Assembly (NCBI GenBank): GCA_031763025.1
Contig: JASSKH010000024.1
Location: forward strand, 7,258,523 to 7,322,522
DNA: 64,000 bases
Reading direction: 5' to 3'
From: Macrocystis pyrifera
Lineage: Eukaryota; Sar; Phaeophyceae; Laminariales; Laminariaceae
Shown: positions 25,401-38,900 of the stretch, piece by piece
Layout: every line of letters starts with the position of its first letter
Numbering within the stretch: position 1 is the stretch's first letter
Made by a program: the position numbers and the translations under genes
The notes under the pieces: generated by a model
Database searches by the model: none
What the model saw: only the letters and a program-made list of their open reading frames with translations
What the model was told of the DNA's origin: nothing

Positions 25401-28400
25401 GCACGCAACTAAGTATAAGCAAAAATACCGCACGAAAATTGCCGTACATAGCACTCCCACATGCTGAGAATTTAGACCAATAGTAAAGTCAGCATTTCTT
25501 TTCATAGTGGCCGAATGCTGTCAATGGAGAGACCCTTGGGGATTCCCTTTTCAACATGACCCCTTCTTGCTGAGAGGAACTTGTAGGTCAGCATTCTCCT
25601 TATATCTAGATAAAGGGGCCGAAACATGCTTAGCATAGCATAGTGTGCTGTGCGGAGTTCGGCCATCGCTCCCTGCTGAGTCGATTGGTCTGCACCATTT
25701 CGCACTCACATCGAAGCACAAGTTGAAGAACTTACAAATCACGGATCTTCTCGCGTGGCACGGTCGATCGGACTACCGTGATGCACTCAATAACGCAGCC
25801 CGAGTCGAAGTACGTGCGACGGAATCTCTCACGCGGCAGGGCCGATCGGTCTGCAGGGCCGTCTTGCACTCAAAACGCAGCACGAGATGGGACTACCGTC
25901 TTGCACTCAACAACGCAGCCCGAGTCGAAGCAAGTGCGACGGAATGTTTCACGCGGCAGGGCCGATCGATCTACAGAACCGTCTTGCACTCACAACGCAG
26001 CACGAGTTGAAGTACCACGGGATGTCCCTCGTGGCGGTCGCCGCGGCCCTTTCCGCCAGCTCCAGCGCGTACAGGCTACTTGTGTACCTGACGCTGTACC
26101 TGGAATTTAATTTATATTATTTTCGGGGTTTGAGTTTAGTTTTTGTTGACGACTTAAAACGTATTCGAAGCATCTCATTGCTTTTTTGCCCTTTTTTCCA
26201 TCGGAGTATCATACACAAAATAACATCAGTGATGGCACTATGTACTTACCAAGCACTTTTTGGGAGATCACCAGTTCGTTTACTGGAAGAAGCCGTGTCG
26301 GTTATGCAGCACTTACCCACTGGCCTTATACTTCACTTTCAGCCTTCTATTATCCCCACACTCTGCTCCATGTCTACTTGTACCCTTCCCGTTCCGTCAT
26401 CGTGCCTACCTATGAACGCATCCCGGCTCAGCCCATCACACCAGAGTTAGTACGAGGCATGTCGCGATCACAGCGAGCGGGTGGTGGTGTTGCGCGACCT
26501 ATCGCGATCTGTCTTGTGAAAATTAGTCTGTAGATATTTTGCGCTAGCAGAAAATTAAGTACAGTAGTTTTTTTTGGCCCGATTACATTACAAAAAAAGG
26601 CTAGCATAGACGGGGCTTGAGCTGGCGTAATTTCCGAAAAACAGATGGTCAAGATTTTTTGGGCGTGGGAGACGCCCGCAAAAGGTCGGAAACAACGACT
26701 CAAAACATTGCCACCACAGACAGTAGTTGGTGTTAAGAGTTGACTCTTACACGACCGCAAAAAAAGTATCCCACACTCGTTCCAAGCAGTATGTCCCAAA
26801 AATGGGTTGCAGTTATTAACCCGTTTAGTACTGCACTGTGTATGAGCATGTAAATGACTCTGATTCCACGTACTTTCCAGCTGGTAGTTTCCCCCCAAAA
26901 CAGGAGTTGGTCCTGCAGGGGTTACAAGGGGGTAAGGTCACCCACCACACTTCCATATTTGACGGTAAAAAGAGCGTTGAGTTCGCACAGGGGTGAGATC
27001 ATTCTACAGCGCTCGTTTTCTCTTAAGAACTGGAAAAAAAAGGATGCTAAAGTCGAGCAGTTATATTTTCATTTTCGGAAGCCTCTCGACCAGACCATGT
27101 CCGAAAACACCTTGGTGATGCTGTTGTTCGGTACTATTGGCGACCTTCCTCGTTCTGGAAAATAATCGAGCGCTCAAAAAAAACGATCGCGCACCTGCGC
27201 GAGATCAATGCCTATTGTGGCCATGCTTTGCTTCACCCACCTATCGAGTACTACCAGGGGCGCGGTCGCGCTCGTGCCCATCGTGGCTGAGGAGCCAGAC
27301 CCAGCCCCGCCGCCACCACTGGAAGGGGGGCGCCATCCCTGCCCCATTCCCGCCGTCGCCGTACGCCCCGGCTCCCTGATGGAAGACACCTCCTCGAGCG
27401 GTAAGGCGTGCACCGGCACGACCCCTACAAGGCCGTGCTGAATGATCGTTATGTCCTGGCGAAAACGGGGAACCGGCGAGGGGGGGGGGGGGGGTGGTGG
27501 CCTCATCCGGAAACGTCAAAAATGCTTGTTTATGACCGGTTTGCAACGCCAGAGATGGAAAAATACGTACTGAGCGCCCAAACGTTGGAGGTGTCTCTTT
27601 GATGAGTAAGGACGGTGCTACGTCTCGAAATCGATGCGTGGTCAATGGTTAAGTGACTAAGTAAGCAACGAATGAGTACGCCTCCCCCCACACCCCACAC
27701 ACCCCCCCCTGCAAGCACATATCTGCCTGGTCGGTGAAAACCCGACGTGCTCGGTCCCGGCATTGTAGGGATGCGAGGGTCTATGGTCATGCATACGACT
27801 ACGGCTATGTTTGACATGAATGCACCCCCCCCCCCCCCCTCATTCTCTTCCTAACTTCCCCCGGTTCCTGCCGTGCGATTGCTTTCGCGCATAAGGGTTC
27901 TTCACTCTCAGCGCTCATCAATTTTCGCATCACACTTTTGCCTACTCGCTTTCTACCTTCTGTAAGCAATTTCAGCATGGTTTTCCATCCGGCGTTGGCC
28001 TCAGTCTCCAAGGGGCAAGGGGACGCGTGCCGCGAGGTAGCACCTGAGCCTCTTCTTCGCTCAAGGAGCTCCAAACCGACATCACCCAAAACTGACGCCC
28101 TTTGAGAAAAATAGGGAGGCTTAAGCCGATGACTGATCCAATCCCATGGCCTTGATGCGATACCGAATACTATCGTGCAACACAAATGAGATCGATATAC
28201 CGGGTAGTTCCCTCAGTTGAGGGAACTCCGTCTTCAGTCATAATTAGTTTCGACCGAAAAAAAAACGTGCTATGCATTTTACACAATAGCTACCGTGCTA
28301 TATACGTACCCCAATATCTACCGTGGCGTATTCGTACCCCAGTGCCAACCGTAACATGGGCTACATTTGAGCCGCACCAAGGTGGTAGAGGTGGCACTTT

Positions 28401-29742
28401 TTGAGCGCAAACATTTCTCCCCCTGACGGTGCAAGCCCCCCCTCAACTGTGGACATACCTACCCCAACACCTTTAGATCCGATTTTTTAAATATATACCA
28501 GTATGTATTTAGTTAGCTATCTTACCTTACTGGTATGTATATATACGTTTGCTTGTGTATCGGGCTTACGTACGTACCAGTACTCGTAGCTCACTTTTTT
28601 TACGTGGAGATGCAAAACTCCTCAAGCGAGGAGCCTCACAACGCTTACCAGGTAGGTGGTACCCCCATACATGTACCGTCACTGGCGCCCTTCGCCGACA
28701 ATGTTGGCGTATTTTTACCAACCCCATCAAGAAGAGGCTACGACGACGTTGACCGGCGCCCGGCATCCAATGGTTTGCCCGAGCGCATTTATAAATTAAA
28801 TTCAAAGCATTGATTAATGTCCACACCCATCTGAAGGAGGCGCTATATATTTCGTGTCCCTCTTTCGTAAAATTAAATAGTTAATTAAGGAAAATAACTT
28901 TACTATTACTGCAGTACGAAATTATGAAAATTCTTCGTCAGCCATTACTTTTCGTTTTCTGTCGACCCTTTTTCGAGACGACTTTAGCGGAAAGCAATGG
29001 TCTGGGCCGCCGTCATTGCGGAATTACGTCTGCCCCCTATCACCAAAAGCCATACATTCCTATAGGCACCCCGTGCAGCGGGCAGCTTCACTCGCTGTTC
29101 GCCGCCGCATTTATCACGTGCAAGGTACCTGTATGTGAGGAGGTAACGCCTTCAATACAGTTGCAACTCCCAGTGTGGTGCCAAGGTCTTGAAGTGCAAA
29201 CGCCGACAGCGCGTTTCGTTTCACCTTTCGAAGGAGCGGTCAAAAGAACGGAGCGTTTGGTTTTATATGGTATATGGAAACACGGTAAACTTTTCGCAGT
29301 GGGCGGAGGTGTTTCACAACGTAGAAAACATCCCCAAAACCTTTGAACATACCTCTCGAGCAAACAATCCCTTAGCAAAAGTGGGGATTGTTTGGTTTAA
29401 ACATGCGGCACGCTCGCAGTTTACCTCCAACGAGGCGAGGCGAGGCGAGGCGATGGACACTCAGGCATGCACATTTCTATGTTAAAATTCCGTCTGCTCA
29501 GCTCCTCAAAGAAAAAAAATCAGAGATACCCACACAACTCGGGCAAATCATCGACTTCAGCATGATGATCTAGATCTTTCGGGGCAGATGATCTGTATGT
29601 ATGATCTAGCTCATGTTGCCGGGGTGGGAGCCGTACAATTTGCGTGATCAATATAGGACATGTTTCCTGTGGGTTGGATCTGTACTGTGCAGATCCTACA
29701 CAATCTCTCACAGCGGCAGGGGAGAAACCAGATGATCGACTG

Positions 29743-29775
<33 letters not shown>

Positions 29776-32700
29776 CATAATCTGTATGATCCGTCCGAGG
29801 TGTGGATATCTATCCAAGAGCACTAACATCAGATGAAAAGTCCCACAACTGTTGAAGCGACAAGCCAGATAGTTTTGCGGCCTCACTCTGCGTAAGGCAA
29901 CTACCCTTCTTCACCGCTCTGGACGGGAATATAAGGACCGTTGGGCCTTCATATCAACGTGTAAACGATCCTTATATATACATGTTCGCCCGGAGTGGTA
30001 ACCCGCTAGGGATTGCACACCCCCCCCTCGGAAAAAAAATCCTCGCTGATTTTCTCGACAACGGCAGAGGAGGGCGCAAACGCCGAGCGACGTGTCTCTG
30101 GAAATATATCGACGAGATTTTCCCAACATCGTCGGTTATGTTGTGTGTGTGCCCTCCCCGGTTTCGGGAAAACTGGTTTCGGAAAAATCGTCCCTGGGGG
30201 TGTGTTGTCTTATGACCCGTGTGATAAGGTGGTTTGAGGCCACACTTTTACGCACAGAAGATATGTCGGTTGGGGGCACTCTTCGCCCCGGACCGAAATC
30301 CTGCAAGGAAACCCCCACGCTAAAGGGCAACACGCCCTTTGGAGGCGGTGGCTTGTTGTTTCGATGAGCTCTCCTCACTTGAAGAGCTCAACACCTCCTC
30401 GCCCGAAATAGGACTTCGAAGGAAGTTTTGTTCGCGCGCTAACCCGACCGATAATTCTATGCGCTATATACGAACGTGATCCGAAAACAAACAAAATCCT
30501 ACAGCAGCAGTAGCAACAGTATCATACACGCTAGCACACTATTAATAACCGGTAGTTGCTCACTTTTTGAGGAGACCAGCCCGTCAGAAAAATGTTGGCC
30601 CAAACAAATGCACACCCCTACGACTGGTGTGGGATGGGTCTTAATGAATCTAGGTACAATGTGTCGAACATGGCCCTTGACGGGTCAGGCCTACAGCCGT
30701 CAACCTAAAAATCTTGCTCCACGTAAAACAGTGACATTTTTTTTTGATACCCTAGTAGGTGATAAAAGTGGTGGTGGGCGAAAACTTTCTCACAGGGTTG
30801 CGGTTACGCGCCGCGGACAGGAAAACTCCGGTCGCCTTTCGCAACAGCTCGGTGGTTCCGCGGCTGGCCAGGATCACCCGCACACGCAGCGCACCCGGCT
30901 CGAAATCGAGAGCATCCAGTTCTTGTTCCCGGTTGTCAGCAGCGTTGTCCCCCGAATTACTGGTCGCCGATGACCCGGAACCTTTATCGTCTCCTTCTTC
31001 TTTCTGCTGTCGATCCCGTGCCCTCGCCGCTATCGCGGCGCGCTTCTCCTCGAGCTCGGCAATTTTGTTTTCTTGTTCGCCTTTGGGTTCGTCATTGCCA
31101 GAGGCGGTATTGGTAGCGCTAGGCCGACGGCGTTTCCCCTCGTCGTGGTACGCAACAAAGCAAGATATCCCGCCACTTTCTCCGTCGTGACGCTTGCCGC
31201 TGCCATTCTGTTTTCCGGTGCGACCGGTGCCACCGCGTCCGGTGGTGGTATCATTGCCACCGCTGTTGTTGTCGTCATTATCAACGCCGAGACTTCCCGG
31301 CAGCGCGTAAAACCAGCAGATCAATGCCTCGTAAGCGTCGACCATCTCCGCTAGAACCTCATCGGTGGGGTAGTCTGACGGCGAAACGTACTCCCCGGCA
31401 GTCACTGCCGTCGCGGCGGTAGTCACGCCGTTAGCCCCCACGACCGCCTTTATTCCTCGTGGGGCCGTCGCACCGCACGTTGTCAGAAGCGCTAGAGCAG
31501 GTTGCGCCGCCCAAACCCCGCCTCGACTCAGCCACTTTTCGAAGCTTCGTAACGCTGATCACACAAAAAAATATGAATTCATACAGGGGCGGTGGGTCTT
31601 GTTGCGAGCGCGGCATTATACGAGTGGTTGATCGGTTCTGGGTTGACTTGGCCGCTCGTCTTCCATACAAAAAAGTGCCGAGCATTTCAGGCGGAAACTA
31701 AATAAATTATCAGTACCATACGTATGTATTTGTTTACGGATGATATCTACCGGGTAGATGTTTACAAGTGATGCTACTCCGGGTATTTACGAGTGAGACT
31801 ACAAAGTGGTTTGGTCACATTCGCCGGTTGTTTTGTAAAGCTTCTTACCATATATGGGTAAAGTTGCACGCTCAGAAACCCTTACGCATGCTCCCAACTC
31901 CTTCGCGGCGATATACAACTCCGTGCTGCGACGGCACCACCGGTCGCATTTTTTTTGCCATGTATCGGGAACGTTTTTCATGCTCGAAAAAACCAACACC
32001 CTTGGCTGGTTCAGATGCGCGTTTATGCGCTGTGTAGGAAACTGCCCCCGAGATACCGACAAACAGCTCTGCTGAAAATCTCTAGATACCACTCCTCTGC
32101 AGCGATCGCGCACCTCTGATAACTTCGCGCTGCGATGGCACCGGTCGCAAGTCCCACCCCTCTGCCGCCGCTCCTCCCGTTTCGATGCCGACTCTCGGCA
32201 GCACGAATATCGTCCCGCGCGACCCGGCAAGCCTCCGAATGTCCTCCAACGCCCTGCGTACTCTCTCCCGCCTCTCCTTGAGCTCCTTCCGCATCGCGGG
32301 CTTCAGTCTGGCGGCCATCCACGCCGTCCGAAGCCCTTCTTTCGCCCCCTTCCTGCTGATAGCGCTATCCCCACCGCTTTCTTCGTTGTCGTCGTGGGCG
32401 ACGTCGGTGGCAGCGTTGGCGGCGGCGGCACCACCGCGGCCGTCGCCGTTCGAATCGGTATCCCAAATTCCCGCTGCGGCGAGCTGCTCCGCCAAAAAGA
32501 GCTGCCCGGATCGACAGAGAAACCGGAAAGCTTGCAGGGCGTGCGGTTGAGCTCTTACTATCCCGCCATCGTCGTTGCCACCGTCGTCGGCGGTGGCCTC
32601 ATCGCCACCGGCGTTGCTGCTTCGGCGCCGGTGGCGCCGGCGACGAGTGCCGTCTGCACGCGAGGCAGGGCTAGTCGAGAAGGGAATAGGTCGGTGTAGC

Positions 32701-35700
32701 ACCACCGTGCGTCGCGGTGCTGAATTCTTGCCTTTCTGTAATTTGCAGCGGGGAGGGGTAGAGTTGGAACATGTCATCATAGGGGGAAAAGGCCGGTGTA
32801 GCACTACTGATGCTGCACCGTACGCTGTGGTGCTGTGTTTTGTTTTCCTTTCTGTTATCGCAGCGGGGGGGGGGGGGGGTAAGAGTGGAGTTGGAGTTGG
32901 AGTCGTTAGTGGAAGGCGTAGAATCGCACATATTTGTGTCGGGTACAATGGATGCGAAAAATAATCGAGGCCGTCGACTTCGAAAGTCATTATTGAAGGG
33001 CGCGCCCAATAATATCGTTTCGACGGAGACACAACGCTTACATATCACCCAGAGAAAAAACAGAGAGACATGCCACGCACGATAGGGGGGGGGGGGGGGG
33101 GGGGGGACGGCTCGTTGGGGGCACGGATTTTTTCTGATCCCTCAATTGAGGGAATACCCTCATCATCTTTGCATTCCCATATGCGTTTTACAACGGTGTG
33201 TGTTTGGTTTCGCTGCCTGTTTAGCTTATAGGATTTGCTTGGCGGGTTGTATAATACAAAACAGTTGTCCTGAAAAGACGAGTGCCTCGGTATGCGTAAC
33301 ATCCTGCCGTATAACACGCTAGAGATAGCGCACCCCCTGGGATGAATTTCAGAGCCGATATTTTCCTAAAATCAGGGGGGTGGGGGCACACAACAAAAAA
33401 ATGGCGCGGCTTTTGGTAGTATATCTCGACGAGATACACCCGTTTAAGTAGACGCGTCCGCTAGGCGTTTGCAACTCTCCCCGTGGTCCACAAAAATCCG
33501 CTTTGAAATTCGATATCTCTACTTCACCCTATAACCGGCTCTGAGAAAAAATGACGAGCTATCCCCGGTATGCAAATGCCATCGACTACAGTCGGTACCA
33601 TACTCGGGATCAGAACCGCCTCTTCGCCCCAATGGCGGATCGGCCTGTAATTTGGGTTCAACAGATTATCTGAACTGCAGGTACAGGACCTGGTTGGGTC
33701 ATGTGGATCATCACGCAGCATGTACTAGGTGTACTATTCCACACTGAATCCTGCAGCAGGTCAACGACCCCTTGAAGAATAGGTCGACTCCTAGCTACAA
33801 TATATTAGTGTGATCTATCGAATGACATTGTACTACACAGTACACCTCGGGTCCGAAGGTATTGGGTAGCAGCTCTTCGGGTGCAATGGTTGAGGAGCTT
33901 CCACCGTCGATAAGAAATGTTGTAACCCCTAATTTCAACCCCTAATTGCAACCCCTCACTGCAACCCCTGGTAACAACCCCTAATTACAGTCCCCTAATT
34001 TTCAACATCTAATTACAATCCCTAGCGTAGTGCGGCTCTGAAGGACGTACCTGCATGTCCAGCACCCACTCTGGCGCCGGTCTACTCGGCGGCGCAATGT
34101 GTGCCGGAGCTAGCCGCACCACCGTGCGGTGCCCAGGCGCAGCCAAGGCACTATTCGGGCGGCCAACGCTCCCAGCAACGGAGACCGCCGACGGGTCTTT
34201 CATCCGGCCGTCGACCCCGCTCGCGGCCGGCCGACCGCGACCGTGACCATGGCCGTGGACTCGTTCGGCTTCGTTATCCGCGGGCGATCGGTTCATGTAG
34301 TCAGCGAGCGTCATGCCGACGAGGTTGTCGTCTTGGTCATTCGGCTGCTGGATGGCGGCGGCGGCGGTGGCCCCCATCTCTGCAGAAGACGAGTGCGTTG
34401 CTGTCTTGTCTCCAATTTTTGTTTCCATAGCTTTATCTTCTTTGCCCAGGCACCCGTCGGCACCTACCCCCTGAGCAGAGACCGCCGTCTTCTCCAACCC
34501 CGGCGCTTCTGCATCGTCTCCCAAACTCTTGACGGCTCCTCCTTTTTCCTCTTTGCGTGCAGCGAGACCACCATCACCCCCGCTACCATCAACTAATGCT
34601 TCGTTCTTCCCCGCGCCCTGCTGCCCCGTGTTCTGACGAACAACCTCACCGCGAGCAATCGCTGCAGCAGCCGCCGCCGCTAGCCCCCCGGGATGCCGAG
34701 CGATCTTGTCGACGACATCCCGCTTTTCCGCACAGCCAGATGCATCCAGACCCAGTTCAGAAAGAAGGACCTTCAGCTGCGCCGGTTTCCACCGGGATAG
34801 CTCCTCTAGGCTGTACACGTCGTTCTTCTCGCCGCCACCGCCGCCACCGCCAACTTCCACAACCTACACCAAATCAGTTGTTGTTATTGGGAGGGGGTTC
34901 GTCTCACGGGGCTGGGCCTCACGGTGATGGCTTCTGCATTTATTATATAGATGTCATGCATAGCGGTTTGGAACTACATACAGCAAGCAGCACACCATCT
35001 TCCGAACTTCGGAGCACACGAAATTATTTCTCAAGACATCCTCTTAAAATTTTCCACCAAAGCCCGAGGCACACGGTATTGTTAGGCTACCAGTTATCAA
35101 GATATTAGGTAAGCCTCCACCTCCGCCCCGAGACGCACGATGTTAGACTACCAACCTGGAAGCAAATATTTGTGGTTTCGCGTTCACGGTTGTCTGCCGT
35201 ACAGACGCTCGATGAAAATACCTGGTATAATACGGATGGTGTTACAGACCACCACCACTCACCACAACGTTCTCGACCTTTCCCTCACCCCCCTGCGAAA
35301 CGGCGGCAGAAACCCCCTCCGCAGACTCCAACCGCTGCAGATCGGGTTTCTTAGCGCGAGAGTCCGGCGTGCCGTCCTCGTCCGGCACCCACACCCAATC
35401 TGCCTTGCGCTATAATTTTGGAACAGTAGTCGGCCGGGAAAAAAGGGCACTGTGGGTTAATTATTCGCCAGCGTTTGCTGCGGGCAGATTCAGCTCTACC
35501 TTCGCGCTGTTTTGGAGCGAGTACCTGAGGGACAAACGGGATGGGATGGGTTGATTATTTCGCCAGCTGTTGCTCCAGGCAGGTTCAGCCGGGGGTGGGT
35601 ACCTTATTTGCGACCAGTTGCGAGGCGAAAAATCGTTGCAAAAAAAAACGAACGTGTTGTAACCGTGGAAATTAACGCCCCCAAAGACTATCACTCTGTT

Positions 35701-35926
35701 CCAAAGTATGATGTTCGTTTGCATATTAATACTCAATATATACGATCTTTACATTTTGGAGCATAGTGGAAAATAGATCCTCTGAACAACCGCACCGCAA
35801 TTATTACTGATTTTGTCGGCAGTATGCGGCCTTTTAACGGTATTCGGTTGCTCCGGATCACCGGTACAGTAGCTCCTATGGAGATAGATGTCTACAGTAA
35901 GCCCCTACCCACGCGCTCCCCCCCCC

Positions 35927-35995
<69 letters not shown>

Positions 35996-38900
35996 AAACC
36001 ACCTTCAAGAAACAAAACAAAACACTCTCGCCCGGCCATTATTGTTGGATATTTTATTCACACACCCCAAGCTTGTGTCTTTGCCGGCATGTGCTTTCGT
36101 ATAGGGCGAGCTTTGAGCGCAGCGAGCGAGTTGGGGGTAATCGTAACGATTGGCGACATCGCTTCGTGACCGTGCCTTTAGCTTTCCCGATACGACCGAG
36201 CGGAGTCCAGACGCCACACTCCCTCCCGCGCTTGTAGCCGCCGTTCGAAAGCTCGTCTGCGACGTGACGCCCCCCTCCTCCCGCGCGGCAGCAGCGACCA
36301 ATTCTTCCCGGCACTGCTCCAGACAGCGTTCCATGCCGCCGCCGAACAGACCTCTCAGGGAGGGGGCGAGGGCCGGCACAATTTTTCCCCCACTCCGTGG
36401 AGGCGGTGCTGATGTTGATGTCTGCTTGAAGAGGGAAAGAATTAACGCCCGATCGTCTTCCGAGGTGTTGATTTCCTACGGAAAAAGTAAGGCTGACACT
36501 GCTGTTCGACATACCGTAGACCAACGCCCTTGTTTCAGTTATGCGCGTAGATTAGATTATCGCAAGCATCAAGCGAAGCAGAACGAGGGATGGAATTGAG
36601 AGAGACTGCTGTGGATCGAGCAGCAGATTGACGGTCGGGACAGCAGACAACGAACCGACACCATGGGGTTGTCTCGGTGTTGGACGAATCAAGTGTTTTC
36701 TCTGTTGGGATGAGTGCCAATAGGTCGAGCATTGGCGCACTCTGCGCGTGGTCACTTGGCATGGTGGCCGATGATCCGGTCTACGTGCCGCTACGTACAA
36801 CCACAGCAATCCTCCCAGAGGAAAAATCCAGAGCAGGGAGTTCCACACTCCGCAAAAACTACTGTGTCCTTCATCTGTGTTGCGTTTGGGCCTATCAAAG
36901 TTGAGTGTAGATCGATCTGGCGCATCGTCGCTCAGCCGGAATGCCTTGTAAAGCAGAACGCGCACCCTCTCACGCGCAAAACGCAGGCGGCAACCAGAAG
37001 CTAAAAGTGCTTGGAAACATCTTTGTTACTTGTGTTTGTACAGAATACGATCGCAATGGTAGTTTAGGAAGATTTGGGTACTTCCAGTGGTATTTCGCCG
37101 CATCTGATGTTGCGAATTTGTCCGGCATAGCTGCCTTGCGCTGCCACTCCATGCCAAGGTTTACAATCGATATCAGGCTTTTATGTCAAAGGGGTTTCAG
37201 TATTTTTACTCTTCTCTCCCGCTTCATACAATAATAAAGATTGTCCTTATGCTTTAGGGTCAAAGTAACACGATATCTCGAGTTTTCGTGTCGGTGGTTG
37301 ATAGATAGCAAGCACTCCATGGCGAGAGGCACCCTCTGCTTGTGGTGAGACGCGTGCTTCGCTATCACAGAGTAGGAGGTTTTAATTGGCGATTGCGCTT
37401 TTGATCCCAATCATTTTTCAGTGATGAGGGGTATTTCAACTCTGAAACTACCGACTATCTTCGGATCCAATGGAAGCGTGCTGACCTTATAGCGGCAGGA
37501 ACTCATCTTTCTGAGCCTCCTCCTCAGTGGGCGAGGTTCCATACTGTTCAGTGAGCCATCAGTACGAGGTCACCCAAAAACTGCTTTTTACCAAATATGC
37601 ACCTGGTAGGCTTTATCCCGATGCACCATCGCATGGCCTATATATGCAGTGGGTGCAGCACGGATAATTTTGTGGCCAAAACACAAATGAGACGCCGGGA
37701 GTTCTTCAATCGAAGGAGCTCCGTCGGTCAGAAACATTCAATATCTCGGCCCAAAATTGCTGCCTGATACATGCCCCCCTCGTGGCACACGTCATATTTA
37801 TTTCGTTTGCTGCCTAGCCCATGGGACTGTGTATCGGGCGTACAATACCGTATAGAGCACTGTCTTCCCACACAGGCATGCGATCATCGTTTTTCAGCAG
37901 TGCCTCGTTTTCTCCCAACAACCAAAGGTTAGGGATGCTAAAGGTCGAACTTTTATATTTTCGGGAGGCTCTCTCTCCCTCTCGACCAGATATTTTTCCG
38001 AAAGGAAAAAAAAAAAAACAAAAACAAAAACAAAAACAAAAACTTGTTCGGTGTTGGCAACCTTTCAACCTTCCCCCCCGGTTCTGGAAAATAATCGAGC
38101 GCTATAAAAAAAATGCGCATCACCCCTGTGCGAGCTCAACGCTCTTTTTCACCTGGTTACGGTGTATTGTAGAGTCCTCAAGCGAGGTGCCTCGGATAAA
38201 TTTGGGGTGTTATGAGATGTGTACCCCTATCGCTGTACCACTCTGGGCGGAAATACAAGGAGCGTTTAGGCATTATTATGAATACCAAGAGTTCCTTATA
38301 TTCGGGACCAGGGTGGTACAGCAGCAGCATGCGTTTGGTCTCACGTCAGAGGTGGGGCCGCCGCCGCCTTCTTTCCTCGGGAGTATCGCTCCGGGGTTTA
38401 GGCTCGCGTCGGCTAGGTGGAGCTGATTTCCCAGGAACGGTGCCGCACGTGCCGCTTCTCTGTGAATCGCGTCAAAACACACGCACGTACGTACATACAG
38501 TTGGAGGGGGATGGGTTCTTCACTTGTTGACTATATGACTGACGCCCGTGTGCTACGGTGGGTACGGGTAGCAAAATATTTATGAGCTTCCTTACTTTAG
38601 GAGACCCACGCCTCAATACCTGCAGTAGGACCCTAAACTGACTTTGAGAGAAAATATGCAGGGTTGATAACCCGAGGGACAAATCGATCCCATGGCCTAG
38701 GTGCAACAATGCCGTCACATTGCGCAACAATAAGGCATGCCTTGTTGGGTAGTTCCTCTCAGTTGAGAGAAGCTTTGTTACCCACAAATATTTGCCTCGC
38801 AAGGCAAAAAAAAGTGATATTATCCCTATCGTTGCGCGCGTCTTCTTTTTACCAGACGTTCATGCTGCTAGTGATATGTTTTTTTTCGCAGTGCGGCAGA

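Noticed and set aside
25645..26010. Plus-strand 121-codon frame with 40-residue repeats as a gene
   Set aside because: The period of 120 bp keeps any frame open, and the minus-strand exon 18 explains the conserved part. No start or splice context supports a plus-strand gene.
27195..27240. A MITE end seemed to supply the last codons and the splice donor of exon 17
   Set aside because: The frame is open to a CAG-GTGCGC donor inside the MITE end. Only the earlier ATAG-GTGGGT donor is in phase with exon 18, and it gives the expected CHAT reading LDRYSVRYTSSLYALELA. The MITE is intronic.
35824..36237. Plus-strand open frame with a long poly-Pro run
   Set aside because: It is the 67-bp poly-C tract read as codons.
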